64,000 bases of DNA from Limnanthes douglasii subsp. nivea (lineage: Eukaryota > Streptophyta > Magnoliopsida > Brassicales > Limnanthaceae), in NCBI GenBank assembly GCA_036936605.1, contig JAUPFV010000003.1:109067278-109131277 (forward strand), in the 5' to 3' direction. How positions within the stretch are numbered: position 1 is the stretch's first letter; every line of letters begins with the position of its first letter. This document shows positions 53,565 through 63,985 of the stretch, one piece after another. Position numbers and translations under genes: made by a program. The notes under the pieces are model-generated. The model saw only the letters and a program-made list of their open reading frames with translations, had not been told where the DNA came from and ran no database searches.

Positions 53565-54773
53565 TGATGACGCAGCGGAAATAGAAAAAGAATTAACGAT
53601 AGATGAAACCCTAATTCAAGGGTAAATTGATTAAACCCTAATCTAAGGGTAACAATGATTGAAATTTTGAGAGATAAAAATATATTATTCCAAAAACTTC
53701 AAATAACTTAAGGCATGTGAGGCTTTATATAAGAGCTTCTCAAAACCCTAAATTATAATACAAGGAAATAAAATAAATATTTTAAAATGATATAAAATCA
53801 AATCTTAATATAATTAGATTTGATTTAAATACATAAGATATTTGAATAAAATAAAATAAAATTAAAAAGGGGTTTGTTTGGACTTTCTAGGTTACATCAT
53901 CCTCTCCTGGTTGACAAGAATTCGTCCTCGAATTCACAGCACCATCACCATCAAGAACCCAAATTATTTATTTTATTTTATTCAATCGTCACATTGAGAA
54001 TTATAATTGTTGACCTTATTGGAATAAGATAAATTCTTCTCGAGTGTTCCTTATTCGAAGTCACATTGAAGCCATCCAGTTGAAGGAAAAAATAGTTTCG
54101 AAAACCTTTTCATAGCCTGAAGACAACATCCCCATGTCGAGTTGATGAAAAAAATGGTTTTGAAAACCTCTTCATAGCCTGAGACAGCATCTCGATAAGC
54201 AATTTTTACCTTGATTCGACGATTGGTAGCCAATTTAAACTCCTTCAATAAACGGTCAAGACGATCGTCATTGAAACGGTTGGTATGCCCCCTCATACTC
54301 AAACGATCTTCTCGATCATCATGACCACGTGTGTTGTTCTCTTCTTTAAATCTTGAATCAGATGAAATCAGGATTCAGAAACATGCTTGACCCGTAGCAG
54401 GAACTAAGGCTCTGATACCAAACTGATGACGCAGCACAAATAGAAAAAGAATCAACGATCGATGAAACCCCAATTCAAGGGTAACATGATGAAACCCTAA
54501 TCTAAGGGTAACAATGATTGAAATTTTCAGAGATAAAAATATATTATTCCAAAAACTTCAAATAACTTAAGGCATGTGAGGCTTTATATAAGAGCTTCTC
54601 AAAACCCTAAATTATAATACAAGGAAATAAAATAAATATTTTAAAATAATATAAAATCAAATCAAATCAAATCTTAATATAATTAGATTTGATTTAAATA
54701 CATAAGATATTTGAATAAAATAAAATAAAATAAAATAAAAAATGATTTTGTTTGGACTTTCTAGGCTACATCA
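53565..54773 (-). mobile_element. Small non-autonomous LTR element E, complete
   Basis: LTRs 53565-53899 (3') and 54424-54773 (5', minus sense), TG...CA ends, target duplication ATGCG at 53560-53564 and 54774-54778. The minus-strand primer site GGTATCAGAGCC lies beside the 5' LTR (plus-strand GGCTCTGATACC near 54411-54422). The polypurine tract is CCAGGAGAGGA (plus-strand 53900-53910). The 524-bp interior encodes no complete protein; an 83-codon minus frame at 54302-54051 (NRFNDDRLDRLLKEFKL) may be a gag scrap. LTRs differ mainly by a few substitutions and the length of TAAAA/AAATC repeats, so it is young. Confidence 0.95.
54065..54178. repeat. Tandem duplication inside element E
   Basis: A unit containing GTTGA.GAAAAAA.(T/A)GTTT followed by GAAAACC.(T/C)TTCATAGCCTGA occurs twice in succession, about 60-65 bp apart. 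Confidence 0.75.
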
Positions 54774-55079
54774 ATGCGTAACTTATTAGACTTTTCTCAC
54801 TTATCATGTTCTTTATTCTCATCATGTGTACTTTCATGACTAAGGGCAGAAATTTTTGGGTTCATCATTACGTAGTCATATTAATGAATCAAACGAATAC
54901 AGTAGCATATATTCTTTTCGTATAGTGAAATCTGCACCATCCAACATGAGAAGTTTATTCCCTAATGGATTGTAACCCAAGTACATTAGAAAATAATAAC
55001 ACACATCACATTTAGATTCATGACATATAACAACTAACATGCATGAGCATGGTATATACACATAAAACAAAAAATATTT

Positions 55080-56610
55080 TTATAATAGATACGAGAGGGA
55101 AAATCATACTAGCATGTATTTATGGATTTGAAAAAAAAAACTATGATCATTATTTTAATTTTCCTAGGTAGCACTCAAACCCTCCGGAGGGCTGATTTTC
55201 AATTACTTACATAAAAATAACCCTAATTTAAATTTTCCAAGTGGTAGTGAAATCTTCCAAATGACTGAGTTTGCCTATTTAAAATAAAAAAGTTATAAGG
55301 ATTAATTTAATTTTTTTTAAGTGTCGAGTGAGAACTTACGGAGGGGTAAATTCCCTTATATAGAAAGTTATCACAATGACCATTTTCAGTGAAGTTTCTT
55401 CATTTTATGATTAATCAAACCCATATATTAATGTTTCGGGAGGTGGAGGGGGCGACAATATCTGAATTTAAATTAACTTTTTACCCTTTTGAAGCCTAAG
55501 ATCCTCAAATATATCAATTTAACCTTTTGGAATGACCGATTAAATTAATTCCAAGTTCGCATACCAAAATTTGAAACTATAGTCATGCATATCCATTTAA
55601 CATTCAACCATGTAAACATTCATTTCACAAATACATACAAAAAGGAGCATACCTAAACACTTTATCATGTGAAAGAAATCTATTTTTTTATAAATAGTAT
55701 TTCTATGAAAAATGTATTTAAAAACAATCTTCACAACATTATTGTTCACCTTCAGAAAAACAATGTTCACAACACTGTTTACAATATTGTTCACCTTTCG
55801 AAAATACTATTCATCTTTGAAAGAAAAAACATATAATAATTAGCAATTAATACAGAAAATAAAAAAAAACAAATTCTTCATCATGTTGTTGCTTTCACTA
55901 GTGAACCATCCATCCACCATTTATGGCTGCTATCACTTGTTTTTTTGCCTAACCAACAACCGTAAAATGTTGTCGTCGCGACAATAGTGGATTTACAATT
56001 AGCTTGCAAGTCGTTGCGCATAGTTTGTTGACCACAATGAATATCACTAGACAACTTTCAATCAGTGGTTAATCAGCATTAACGTTCATCTGTTCTTGCG
56101 TATGTCGAACTCAAATGACATTATTAACGTTAAAAAAAAAATTGTTTAATGTTAAATTCATATTTTTGAAAAGATTTTCAAAATAGAAGAATTGTCTCGA
56201 TTAAAGGGATTCAAATGATTAGTGAAATATGAATTTGAAATGTTTTGATTTTGGTGAATTTCTGTTAGTATCGACAATTTGTTAAAAAAACACTAGAATC
56301 TAATGTATATATATATATAATACTTATATGAACATATAAAAAATAATATAAAATATTATTATTTTTTATTTTATACTAATATTAAGATAAATAAGAATAT
56401 GTCATATTTTTATTATATAAAATATATTTTTATAATAGACTACGATACATTTAATCTAATTAATATCTTTTAACATGATTATATAGTTGATTGACAATTA
56501 TAATTATTATAATTTAGTTATATTATATATATTATTTTGATTTCCTTTAATATTTGAAAAGGAAAGTGTCTAATAACTTGCAATTATACGATATAATTAA
56601 GCACACCATT
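55080..56610. other. A/T-rich stretch without recognised genes
   Basis: No coding motif seen. The missing 5' LTR of copia D should lie here by position, but I find no match to 49.3-49.7 kb. Ends at the collinear break with the CRP intron (about 56612-56619). Confidence 0.4.
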
Positions 56611-56618
56611 ATTGGTAC

Positions 56619-56702
56619 TTTCGTACCAAAATACATCACTAAAACTTAATCCCGAAATAAAGGAGAATAGCAACTTACCTTAGTATATAGAAAAAATCAT
56701 AG
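56619..56702 (-). pseudogene. CRP gene remnant: intron 5' half and partial exon 1
   Basis: Plus-strand AAAATACATCAC..AAA and GAGAATA.CAACTTACCT match 59340-59402 of the intact gene. The donor is at 56678 (GTAAGTTG on the minus strand). The exon piece reads ATGATTTTTTCTATATAC then TAA where the 59-kb gene has CAA. The signal-peptide start is lost beyond 56702. The homology begins just where the homology of the 31-kb exon 2 copy ends, so both are probably halves of one gene. Confidence 0.7.
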
Positions 56703-56844
56703 TAATATATTAATATCTAAAGTACTTTAATCACAAAATCATAGAAAATTGTTTAGAACATAAATAATCATACAAGTATTAATTACTAAACAAATGTAAT
56801 TTAAATCAAAGAGAATACTTCAAATATTATGTTTTTATGTTATT

Positions 56845-57535
56845 TAGTCTCCTGACCGGGCTGTTATCTGTCCGGTTCCATCCGGGTTTTGAAAGAATTG
56901 GACCGTTAAATTTATCGGATCGGACCGGATCGGACCGCTAAGCTTTCAGTTTTAATTTTTATAATCGGACCGAACTGTTAAGCTTTCTGTTCCGATTCCA
57001 GTTTGGTCCGAGTTCGGTCCGGTTTCGGTTCGAGTTCAGTCCACATCCATTTCGGTCCGTTTCAATTTGATCCGGTTTTGGTCCATTATAAAAAATACCA
57101 TTAAATTTTGATTTTTAATTTTTAATTTTTTTATCGAAGTAAAATAATATAAAAACTAAATTTTATAAGTTAATATTTGATTTTGTTAAAAGAAATTGGT
57201 AATTAACTATTAATTTTGGTACTATAATTTATAAAAGAATAAATAATAATAATAAATAATCGGTTCTAGTGGTTTTATTGCCCCGATTAGAACCGGTTTA
57301 TCGGTTCTATGGGTTCGATTCCGTATCAGTTTATCAGTCTTATCGGTTCGGTTCCCTAACGGTTCTATCGGTTTGGTTCCTAACCGGTTTTTTTTTCAAT
57401 TTTTTTATAATTTCCGATTTTTAAAATGGAACTGCGAACCGGACCGTTAAAATTCGATCCGATCTTTATCTGTTCGGATCTTTATCGGTTCGGTCTTGAT
57501 CCAGTTTTCGGTTCCGACAACAGTTGACTGACCTG
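56845..57535. mobile_element. Possible non-autonomous DNA transposon with CGGTTC motifs
   Basis: Both sides (56860-57080 and 57260-57510) are dense in GGTTC/CGGACCG/CGGTTCGGT motifs around an A/T-rich centre, with rough inverted similarity of the ends (CTGTTATCTGTCCGGTTCC versus the reverse of GGTTCCGACAACAG). This is the same architecture as the hAT-type element at 38-39.3 kb. No exact terminal repeat or duplication could be fixed. Confidence 0.5.
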
Positions 57536-57554
57536 CCCTACTGCCCTACTCACT

Positions 57555-57645
57555 GGTTTGGGTATGTGAATTTGACAAAATTTATAGATTCGTGTGGTTT
57601 GGGTAGGTGAATTTGACAAAATTTATAGATTCGTGTGTTTCCCAA
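57555..57645. repeat. Two-copy tandem repeat
   Basis: GTTTGGGTATGTGAATTTGA and the following CAAAATTTATAGATTCGTGT occur twice head to tail, 42-bp period, one substitution. Confidence 0.9.
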
Positions 57646-59070
57646 ATGGTCTTACAACTTTAATTTCATTTCTATATTGTAGATTTAATATTTTTTATTG
57701 TTTATTTTATAAAAAATTATTCTTCTAAAAACACGGTATCATAAAAGTTGCGATACTCTAATTTCTTTTTTCCGCCTTTCTACCTATCCAACATAAGACG
57801 ACTAAAGACAAAAACATATTAGAATTTTAAACACAAATCTCTCTTCAATTTAGTGCTTTTCTATCTCTCTCTTTGAGTTACAAAAATATTTATTTCGTCG
57901 TCCAGTTTCTACATTTTCATATTTCTAGTATGGCCACGTTTAAAAGGTAACCGTGCTTTACTCTTTTTTCTTAGTAAAGTAAATTTTGCACCTTCATAGA
58001 ATTTTAGGAAAAAATATGCAATTTTTGGGTTTACTCTGTGGTAGTGGTAGTGGTATCTATTGTTCTTATTCTTTCCTTTATGAAACAGACTTTTGATGTG
58101 AATCGAAAAGCTCTTACTTTTACCATTTTCTTCATTCCTTTAAGATTTTTGTCTTCTTGTCGAGCTTTCTTAATTTTTTCCGGTATCCGATCATGCCAAT
58201 CGCTACTGTTATATCATGTTTAAAATTGATTATCGATTTACGATTCTTCATTCACCTATCTGGACTTTTGTTTGGTATCTGTGTTCGTTCTTAAAAGTTA
58301 AGTTTTATGGGTATATCTTACATCTTGGGTTTAGTCTGCTTAACTCAATAAGTCTGGTTCATGAAATGTTAATCCGCTTATTATTTTAGTTCGAGTAGAA
58401 TATAAGTATAGTTTATTTCCCATGAAAACTAACCCTCAATTCATTTGGACAATAATAGTTTGGCTTTTGTATTAAAATATGCAACTGACAATTTAGTTGT
58501 ACAACTTTGGTAGGAACACTAACTATTTAGCTGCAAATAGTAAATTTTGGGTTAAGGCAATTGTCTCTGAACCAACGTTAGAAAAAATTAAATCACATAT
58601 AAAAGACTCAACCAAAAAAATGTTTATTGAAGAATTCGAATTCGTGACTTTTTAGTCACAAACATATCTTACTCCACCAATTCGAGTATAAAGGAGCATT
58701 TTGATTTTTATATAGGATAGGAAAAAAAATATTAGATTTGAAAGATAAAAATAGAATTAAATAAAAACTATTTATGCATCCAAATTAATTGTAATAAAGA
58801 TGTATAATAACGTTCATGGCATAATACATTCACCTTAAAAAAAGTAGATGCCAATGATTTACAATTAGACAACGGATAAAATCGTGGTTTCTCATAAATG
58901 CGAAAGGTCTACAATAAACCATTAAATAACGGATAAAATCGTAGTTTCTCGTAACTGCGAGAAAGGTTTACAATTAAACTAACGTTTCGGTATGCGATTG
59001 AAACTTGAAATATTAAGTTTCGGTAATACCAGAGAATGTATATTAAAAAACTCATTTATTTATCATAACA
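57646..59070. other. Intergenic stretch, possible isolated exon
   Basis: Pyrimidine-rich leader-like sequence (57830-57930) is followed by ATGGCCACGTTTAAAAG|GTAACC at 57930-57952, which could be a short first exon with a donor site, but no downstream exon is recognised. The frame at 58038-58223 is hydrophobic and T-rich. At 58870-58975 a unit with ACGGATAAAATCGT.GTTTCTC is present twice in tandem. Confidence 0.3.
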
Positions 59071-59110
59071 CTAAATCTTTATTTCAGCTTTAATAATATT
59101 ATAACCAATT

Positions 59111-59455
59111 TTAGGGGACATAAATATCCTTTCTGATAAGAGGAGGATAATTACACTCGTCGTCACAGGAGGCTGCATCAGGGAAACATTTATGAGTATC
59201 GCTGTAGAGAGCACAGCAGTAGCATGTCTGGGCGCATTGCTTCGCAATGCATAAGTCCGGATGACCATTAACACCTGCATACATTATTCATGTTACTATA
59301 AAATTTAACAGATTACAATAACAAAACATTCGTAGATACCTTTTATATCAAAATACATCACAAAAATCAAATCACAAAATGAAAGAGAATAACAACTTAC
59401 CTTGGTATATAGAAAAAATCATAAGGGTGGCCAAGAAAAAAAAGGTGATCTTCAT
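59111..59455 (-). CDS. Small secreted cysteine-rich peptide, two exons, intact
   Basis: Complement of exon 1 (59455-59401, 55 nt) and exon 2 (59274-59111, 164 nt), intron 126 bp with GTAAGT...ATGCAG. It encodes 72 residues. Residues 1-18 (MKITFFFLATLMIFSIYQ) are a signal peptide, so the product is likely secreted. The mature part starts GVNGHPDLC and has eight Cys spaced 4-3-1-0-8-6-3, enough for four disulfides. The phase-1 intron directly after the signal peptide is the usual layout of plant CRP/defensin-like genes. Start chosen as the only Met giving a signal peptide, with a TATA box about 75 bp upstream. Pattern C-4-C-3-C-1-CC-8-C-6-C-3-C does not match the plant defensin CSalphabeta signature I know. 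ESF1-like or another CRP subclass is possible. Function unknown (signalling or defence are usual CRP roles). A paralogous exon 2 at 31.2 kb keeps every Cys. Confidence 0.85.
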
Positions 59456-59525
59456 GATAACAAACTTTGAGAGAAAAGTTGTAAATTATTTGTCTCTTTG
59501 TAGGTCTTAAGCAGAATAGACCATG

Positions 59526-59543
59526 TATTTATATATATATAAT
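59526..59543 (-). promoter_or_regulatory. TATA box of the cysteine-rich peptide gene
   Basis: Minus-strand TATATATATATAAATAC lies about 72-88 bp upstream of the ATG at 59455, a normal plant distance for a short leader. Confidence 0.65.
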
Positions 59544-59559
59544 TTGAAAAAGGCTTATC

Positions 59560-61085
59560 TTTCGATTAAGTATAGTACAGTACGTAACGGTTACTGTTAA
59601 AATAATTAAATTATAATATGGTCAAGAATAGTTCAGACCGAGTCAAAGATAATTATTTTAGAGCTAATGATCCAAATATAGTCAAAGATATAATTAATTA
59701 TAAATATAATATATTTCAATTACTAAAATATTATCCATATTTTATTTTTGTAATACTATTGTTTTGGTGTAAAGAAATTAAATTAATACAAAAGTTCATA
59801 CAAATACTTCGAACATATTTTGGAAAAAATATAAAAAACACAAATAGAGTCGAAAAAGACGGGAACGCGATTCTAAAACCTACAAAATAGAAAATCGTGA
59901 AACAACAAAGAGAAAGGTCAAATAGTTTAAAAATATATATATAAAAAAAAAGTAGTAAAAAAGACTCTAAAAGTATACCTTCACGAACAAGACCGACAAG
60001 TGACGGGGGACCTCAAAAAAATGCAAGTGAAGATAGGGAACTAAATATGGTAGTTAATTTTGGTGTCGTGGAAAGATCAGAGAAATTCAGTTAGAAACCG
60101 TAGAGTCATTAGAACGAATGGAACCAAAAATTATTGTGTTCTTCTCCTTCCAAATAGAATAATGAGTTAATAATTTATTAATGATGAGATCCATTTCCTT
60201 AAAAGGGATGGTCCTTTATATAGTACAAATAGTGAATCTTTTATTTACACATCTACCATTTCTTATGTGACCTTTTACACCCCACTGCTTTACTAATCAT
60301 AAGCATAAATATTAGTTATTACATAAGACATCCTTGACATTACATACTTGTCAAATTTATACCCAATACTTTCTTACATCAAATTAACTCATTTATTTAT
60401 CTTATCCACACAATAGTCCCTCCTCTTATCGGTAGCCCCGCGGTTTAGTGAAGATGTTCGAACAAGGACTAATTTATGGAAACAGATTTCTCTCTCGTTT
60501 ATGTCTTCTCGGATAATCCTTCCACTAGTTTCTCATCATATTATTCTTCCACATGCAACTCGTCAGACTCGTGACCTCACAATAAGTAATGATGACTTCA
60601 TATTCACGTGTCAATTGCTACCTGACACAAACACGCATGATATGCTCAATCTCAGTGTCAAAAATCTTTTAGATAGGTGACGTCATTTAATTCACGTGTC
60701 AATTTATTCCTGACACAAACGCCCATGCTTTCCAAAACCTTTTGCACTGAAGAGGCTTGTCAGAAACCCTTTACACTTCTTGATATATGTGTGATTTGAA
60801 TTATAGGTAGAGTAGTTGTCCCAAAAATTCTTCATCTTTCCTAGGTACCTATTGCCTAAGAAAATCTTTTCACCTACTTGGGCCTTCGTAACCCTTAGAA
60901 TCCCTTCAAAAAATGTATTCAGTTAGTGGCCTCCTATAAAGAATCATTCTGAGGCAGCAGGACTTCAGGTACTAACCTTCCATCCGATCCTTCTATTACT
61001 CATCCCCGATCAGACTTGTTCAAGGTGCGACAAAGGTGACATTGGTCTTTCTAAAGAATCTAGCAATATTTATATGTTTTTTCCT
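59560..61085. other. Intergenic, including putative promoter of the 61-kb gene
   Basis: No gene motif. The 90-codon plus frame at 59618-59890 is A/T-driven composition. From about 60400 the sequence is less A/T-rich and holds two G-boxes. Each is part of a direct repeat TTCACGTGTCAATT then CCTGACACAAACRC, 88 bp apart. Confidence 0.45.
60605..60698 (+). promoter_or_regulatory. Paired G-boxes and a TGACGTCA element
   Basis: CACGTG at 60605-60610 and 60693-60698, with the palindrome TGACGTCA at about 60678-60685 between them. All lie 390-480 bp upstream of the antisense-type gene at 61086. Elements A and B also have a G-box in front of their antisense gene. Confidence 0.5.
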
Positions 61086-63476
61086 ATGGGCGATAAACAT
61101 GGAGTAACTAAGAAAGCTAAAAGTGACCGTTCAAAGAAGAAGAAATCTCTGGAGCCGACAATTAAAAGATCCACCAAAATAAAGCTTTTGTTTTTTGTTT
61201 ATACTTCCTAAAGCACACCACAATGTATTCCTCAAATGACTCTCGAGGTCACTCATTGGAAACATTCATCAAATTTTTCTCGAACAGAAAAAACCTCAGT
61301 TCCATCCCTCAAATCAATTCCAAAGGTGCAAGAAAAACACCTAATTGACAAATCAGATGATAACCAAGAAGAATGAAATATAATCCATGTTGAAGCTCGA
61401 CATATCTGAGTTGTTCCTCCCATCGGACCCTCTAATTCGGCTCAATAATATTCTCCTTTAGAAGTTGGGACAAGCTTTCATGCAAAAAAAAAAGTACTTG
61501 TGAATAAAAAAAAGAAAGGTCATGTTGAACTGCCCTCGAACCTGGAGGCCATCTTGGGAAAAAACTTTGTGAGGTTAAATTCAATCACTTGCTAGTGCTG
61601 TATATGGTAAAGTATAAGTATTTCCATACAACTGAAGAAGTTAAACTCAGTTCCGATGAGAAATTTTGGACTCTATCAAAATTTGGTTCCCTAAAGTTGG
61701 GAAAACACCTTTATTTGTTCAAGACCATGAACTGGTCATTTATACAGAGATTTTGAATTGGGGTCTTCGACTCCCTCTACACCCTGCTTTAGTAGAGTAC
61801 TTTATCTTATAAAGTTATGTTTGACCCAAGACGGCCCCAACATGTGGTTCACACTAATTGCATTATGGCATCTCGGATTGCCCAGATCAGATTTTTCATT
61901 GAGCAGTTTATAAGGCTAACATATGTGGCTAAAAAATCTCATTTTACCTTCTATTCGCTGAATCTTGGAAGAAAATACAAGATTTTTAACGACCTCTTAA
62001 AAGGTGAAGTGAAACAACGATATATATTTGTAGACAAGCTTTGAGAATTCTATTAAGATGCCCCATCGGCTTACGTTGAAGTGGACCAGTCAAGGTATTT
62101 GTTTCCACTCGTTCTTTGTCTTACTTACTCAATTTATTTTCTCTATTAAATCTTTTATTTAGGAACAACAATGAAAGGGATCGTCAAACCGATCGAGGAC
62201 CAAGTTAAATCGGCTAGTAGGATTTTTGCACAACTAAGCTACTAGGCCGGCAGTATTTGGTCCCATAAATTCTATAAATATTTTACTCCTTTGAATTTTG
62301 CTAAGGGTCATATTTGGAGGTCTGATCCTCCTAAATAAAAAACCATGAAAGATCTTATGGTGCATCCCATAGTAAATAGAGTACTTATGCGACTTGAGTG
62401 CTTAGACAACCTTGTCTTTCTTCCCACTAGGGCTAGGGCCCCCAGTTATCGGGATCCTGAAAAGGATGTTGAGGAAAAAGAAGATGTTGATGTTGGGTCG
62501 GAAACTGAAGTCGAGGAGAAACAAGAAGTTTATGTTGAACCTGAAGTAAATGAGGCTTGCTGAGAAAGATGGTGTTGTGAGGCCATTAAAGAGATATATT
62601 TCCATAGACAAAGGAAAGAAGAAGATCATTGATAAAAAGAAGGATGATAATACAACAGCTTTGAGCATCCCTCATATTTAAAGAGTGTTCGTTATTGATT
62701 GAGATTCTAAGGAAGAGTATGTTTCTCAGAGGAGGTGGGCCATCGGTGAAAGGAATCAAAAAGAAATTTCGGGGAATATGGAGAATGTTTCCCCTGCCTC
62801 AACTTATTTCGAAGTTTATGAGAACGTTTTTGTAGCCAACAAGATTAATAGATTACTTTATATTGATGCTCTTCTTGAGAGAAAATCCAATCGGAAGGAT
62901 CGTTATAAGAATAAAGTTATTCAAAAAAGGGCTGACGTGAAGAGGTTGGAGGGAGAACTTTCCCTTAAGAAGAATATTTTGTTGAACGTTTGGAAAACCT
63001 TGAGGAACTCAAAAGCTCAATTGAGAAAGAAAATGAAAAATTTGACAACGAGCGAGAGCAGTTTGTCACTAGAGACACCAAACGAAATACCCTTGTTGAT
63101 GTCCTTGTTGAATCTTATGCTCAAACTAATACATATTTTGAGAATATTAATTAAAATAGTTACTACTGAGAAGCAATCTCTTAGGGACGATACGGAGAGG
63201 TACAAAGATTTTTGTCTTAAGGAGTACGTTGTTGATTGTGTCTCTCGTTTGGAAGAGTGAGATGCGCATATCAAATTTACTTTAATAATGAAAATTCGCG
63301 AACGCTTTCCCAACTTAAAGCTAGGAAGTCTTTGGGAACGTGTCATAGAAAAGCATCGTCCATAGTGGTTTTTCCTGGTAGATGAATAATCATCTAATTA
63401 TTCAGAGGAGTCAAACAGTTTCTCTTCCTATAGTAGTTCATCAGAAGGCAATGAAGAAGGTACCCCCTCGGAGTAA
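61086..63476 (+). pseudogene. Antisense-type (Transposase_28-like) gene, diverged copy
   Basis: Begins MGDKHGVTKKAKSDRSKKKK (61086), a basic N-terminus. Around 61755-61890: LNWGLRLPLHPALVEYFI, then in another frame LTQDGPNMWFTLIALW, the P.G...PLHP.......L.P..W..L pattern of PF04195. FTFYSLNLGRKYKIFNDLLK matches FYHFNMGNDFEVVDDLLE of element B. Intron 62095-62162, then GHIWRSDPP (compare RSHLWNTTG), an acidic stretch (62460-62560), a coiled coil (62778-63260) and RERFPNLKLGSLWERV (compare FPKRTLGDLWKYV), ending with a Ser/Glu tail at 63476. Frame changes make it non-functional. It presumably belongs to a minus-oriented gypsy element whose pol lies beyond 64 kb. Confidence 0.7.
62095..62162 (+). 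other. Intron in the 61-kb antisense-type gene
   Basis: CAAG|GTATTTGTTTCC donor and TCTTTTATTTAG acceptor, 68 bp, between the domain region and the RSDPP/RSHLW block, as in elements A and B. Confidence 0.65.
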
Positions 63477-63644
63477 GATTGGGGTATGTTACTTAATTTT
63501 TATTTTCAATGTTTTTGTGTAAACCTTATGAACTAGTTATGTTATAAGCATATTTTTGGTAAGTCCTTGTTTTTCAAGAGACACTTTGCACTATGAAAGT
63601 TCTTAATGGAAGTGTTCTTTGGTTATATGTTCTCCACTAAGATT

Positions 63645-63985
63645 TATTCATATCAAAATAATGTTATCATGTCTTAATTTTTGTAAAAAAATCTTCAAAT
63701 TTATCCTATAAACTTTTTCATATGAAAACATTATAATTCGTTAGTTTTTATAAAAAAAAATTCAAATTTCTCCTCCAAACATTTCCATATGAAAACATTA
63801 TAATGCCTTAGTTTTATCGAAGGAACTTCAAATTTCTCCTCTTAACTTTTTCATATGAAAACATTATAATACCTTAGTTTTTATAAAAAAAACTTCAAGT
63901 TTCTCCTCCAAACTTTTTCATGTGAGAACATTATAATACCTTAATTTTTATAATAGAATTTCAAGTTTTAACAGATAAAAATTAT
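63645..63985. repeat. 66-67 bp tandem repeat, about five units
   Basis: Units start at CATATGAAAACATTATAAT or variants near 63650, 63720, 63787, 63853 and 63920. Each continues with CCTTAGTTTTTATAAAAAAA, then CTTCAAATTTCTCCTCCAAA. Copies differ by several substitutions. It lies just after the antisense-type gene; such tandem arrays are common in this spacer of Tat-lineage elements. Confidence 0.9.

Larger units (their letters stand above)
49330..55000 (-). mobile_element. Copia element D (degenerate)
   Basis: Minus-strand Ty1/copia relic in the order gag, protease, pre-integrase, integrase, RT, RNase H, polypurine tract, 3' LTR. The 3' LTR starts (minus sense) TGTTGAATTATTTATGC at 49718 after the purine-rich GGTCCAAGTGGAACAT, the usual copia boundary. 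The gag N-terminal end is near 54990. A 5' LTR and primer site were not found. Element E (53565-54773) interrupts gag. An (AT)n tract at about 50028-50070 lies between RNase H and the LTR. Confidence 0.88.
52840..55000 (-). pseudogene. Copia D gag and protease, interrupted by element E
   Basis: N-terminal gag at about 54985-54779: LDGADFTIRKEYM, NDEPKNF, THDENKEHDK.EKSNK. It continues after element E at 53561-53373: AAFREVVPTNATI / FLTKVEKSFAKRDKLEMHHL. The Lys-rich tail has AHAAQEEERL and GPGQDPNKKKKPEES, followed by a decayed knuckle FFYSEN.HIKKDHEKRQT. The protease site near 52910 reads MWWVDSVVTIHV where WWVDSGATTHI is usual, so the Gly-Ala of the active site is lost. Confidence 0.82.

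Noticed and set aside
58038..58223. 61-codon hydrophobic plus-strand protein
   Set aside because: T-rich composition, no support from homology or neighbouring signals.
59111..59280. 69-codon frame starting MQVLMVIRTY over the CRP exon
   Set aside because: Wrong frame; the spliced frame gives a signal peptide and conserved Cys shared with the 31-kb paralogue.
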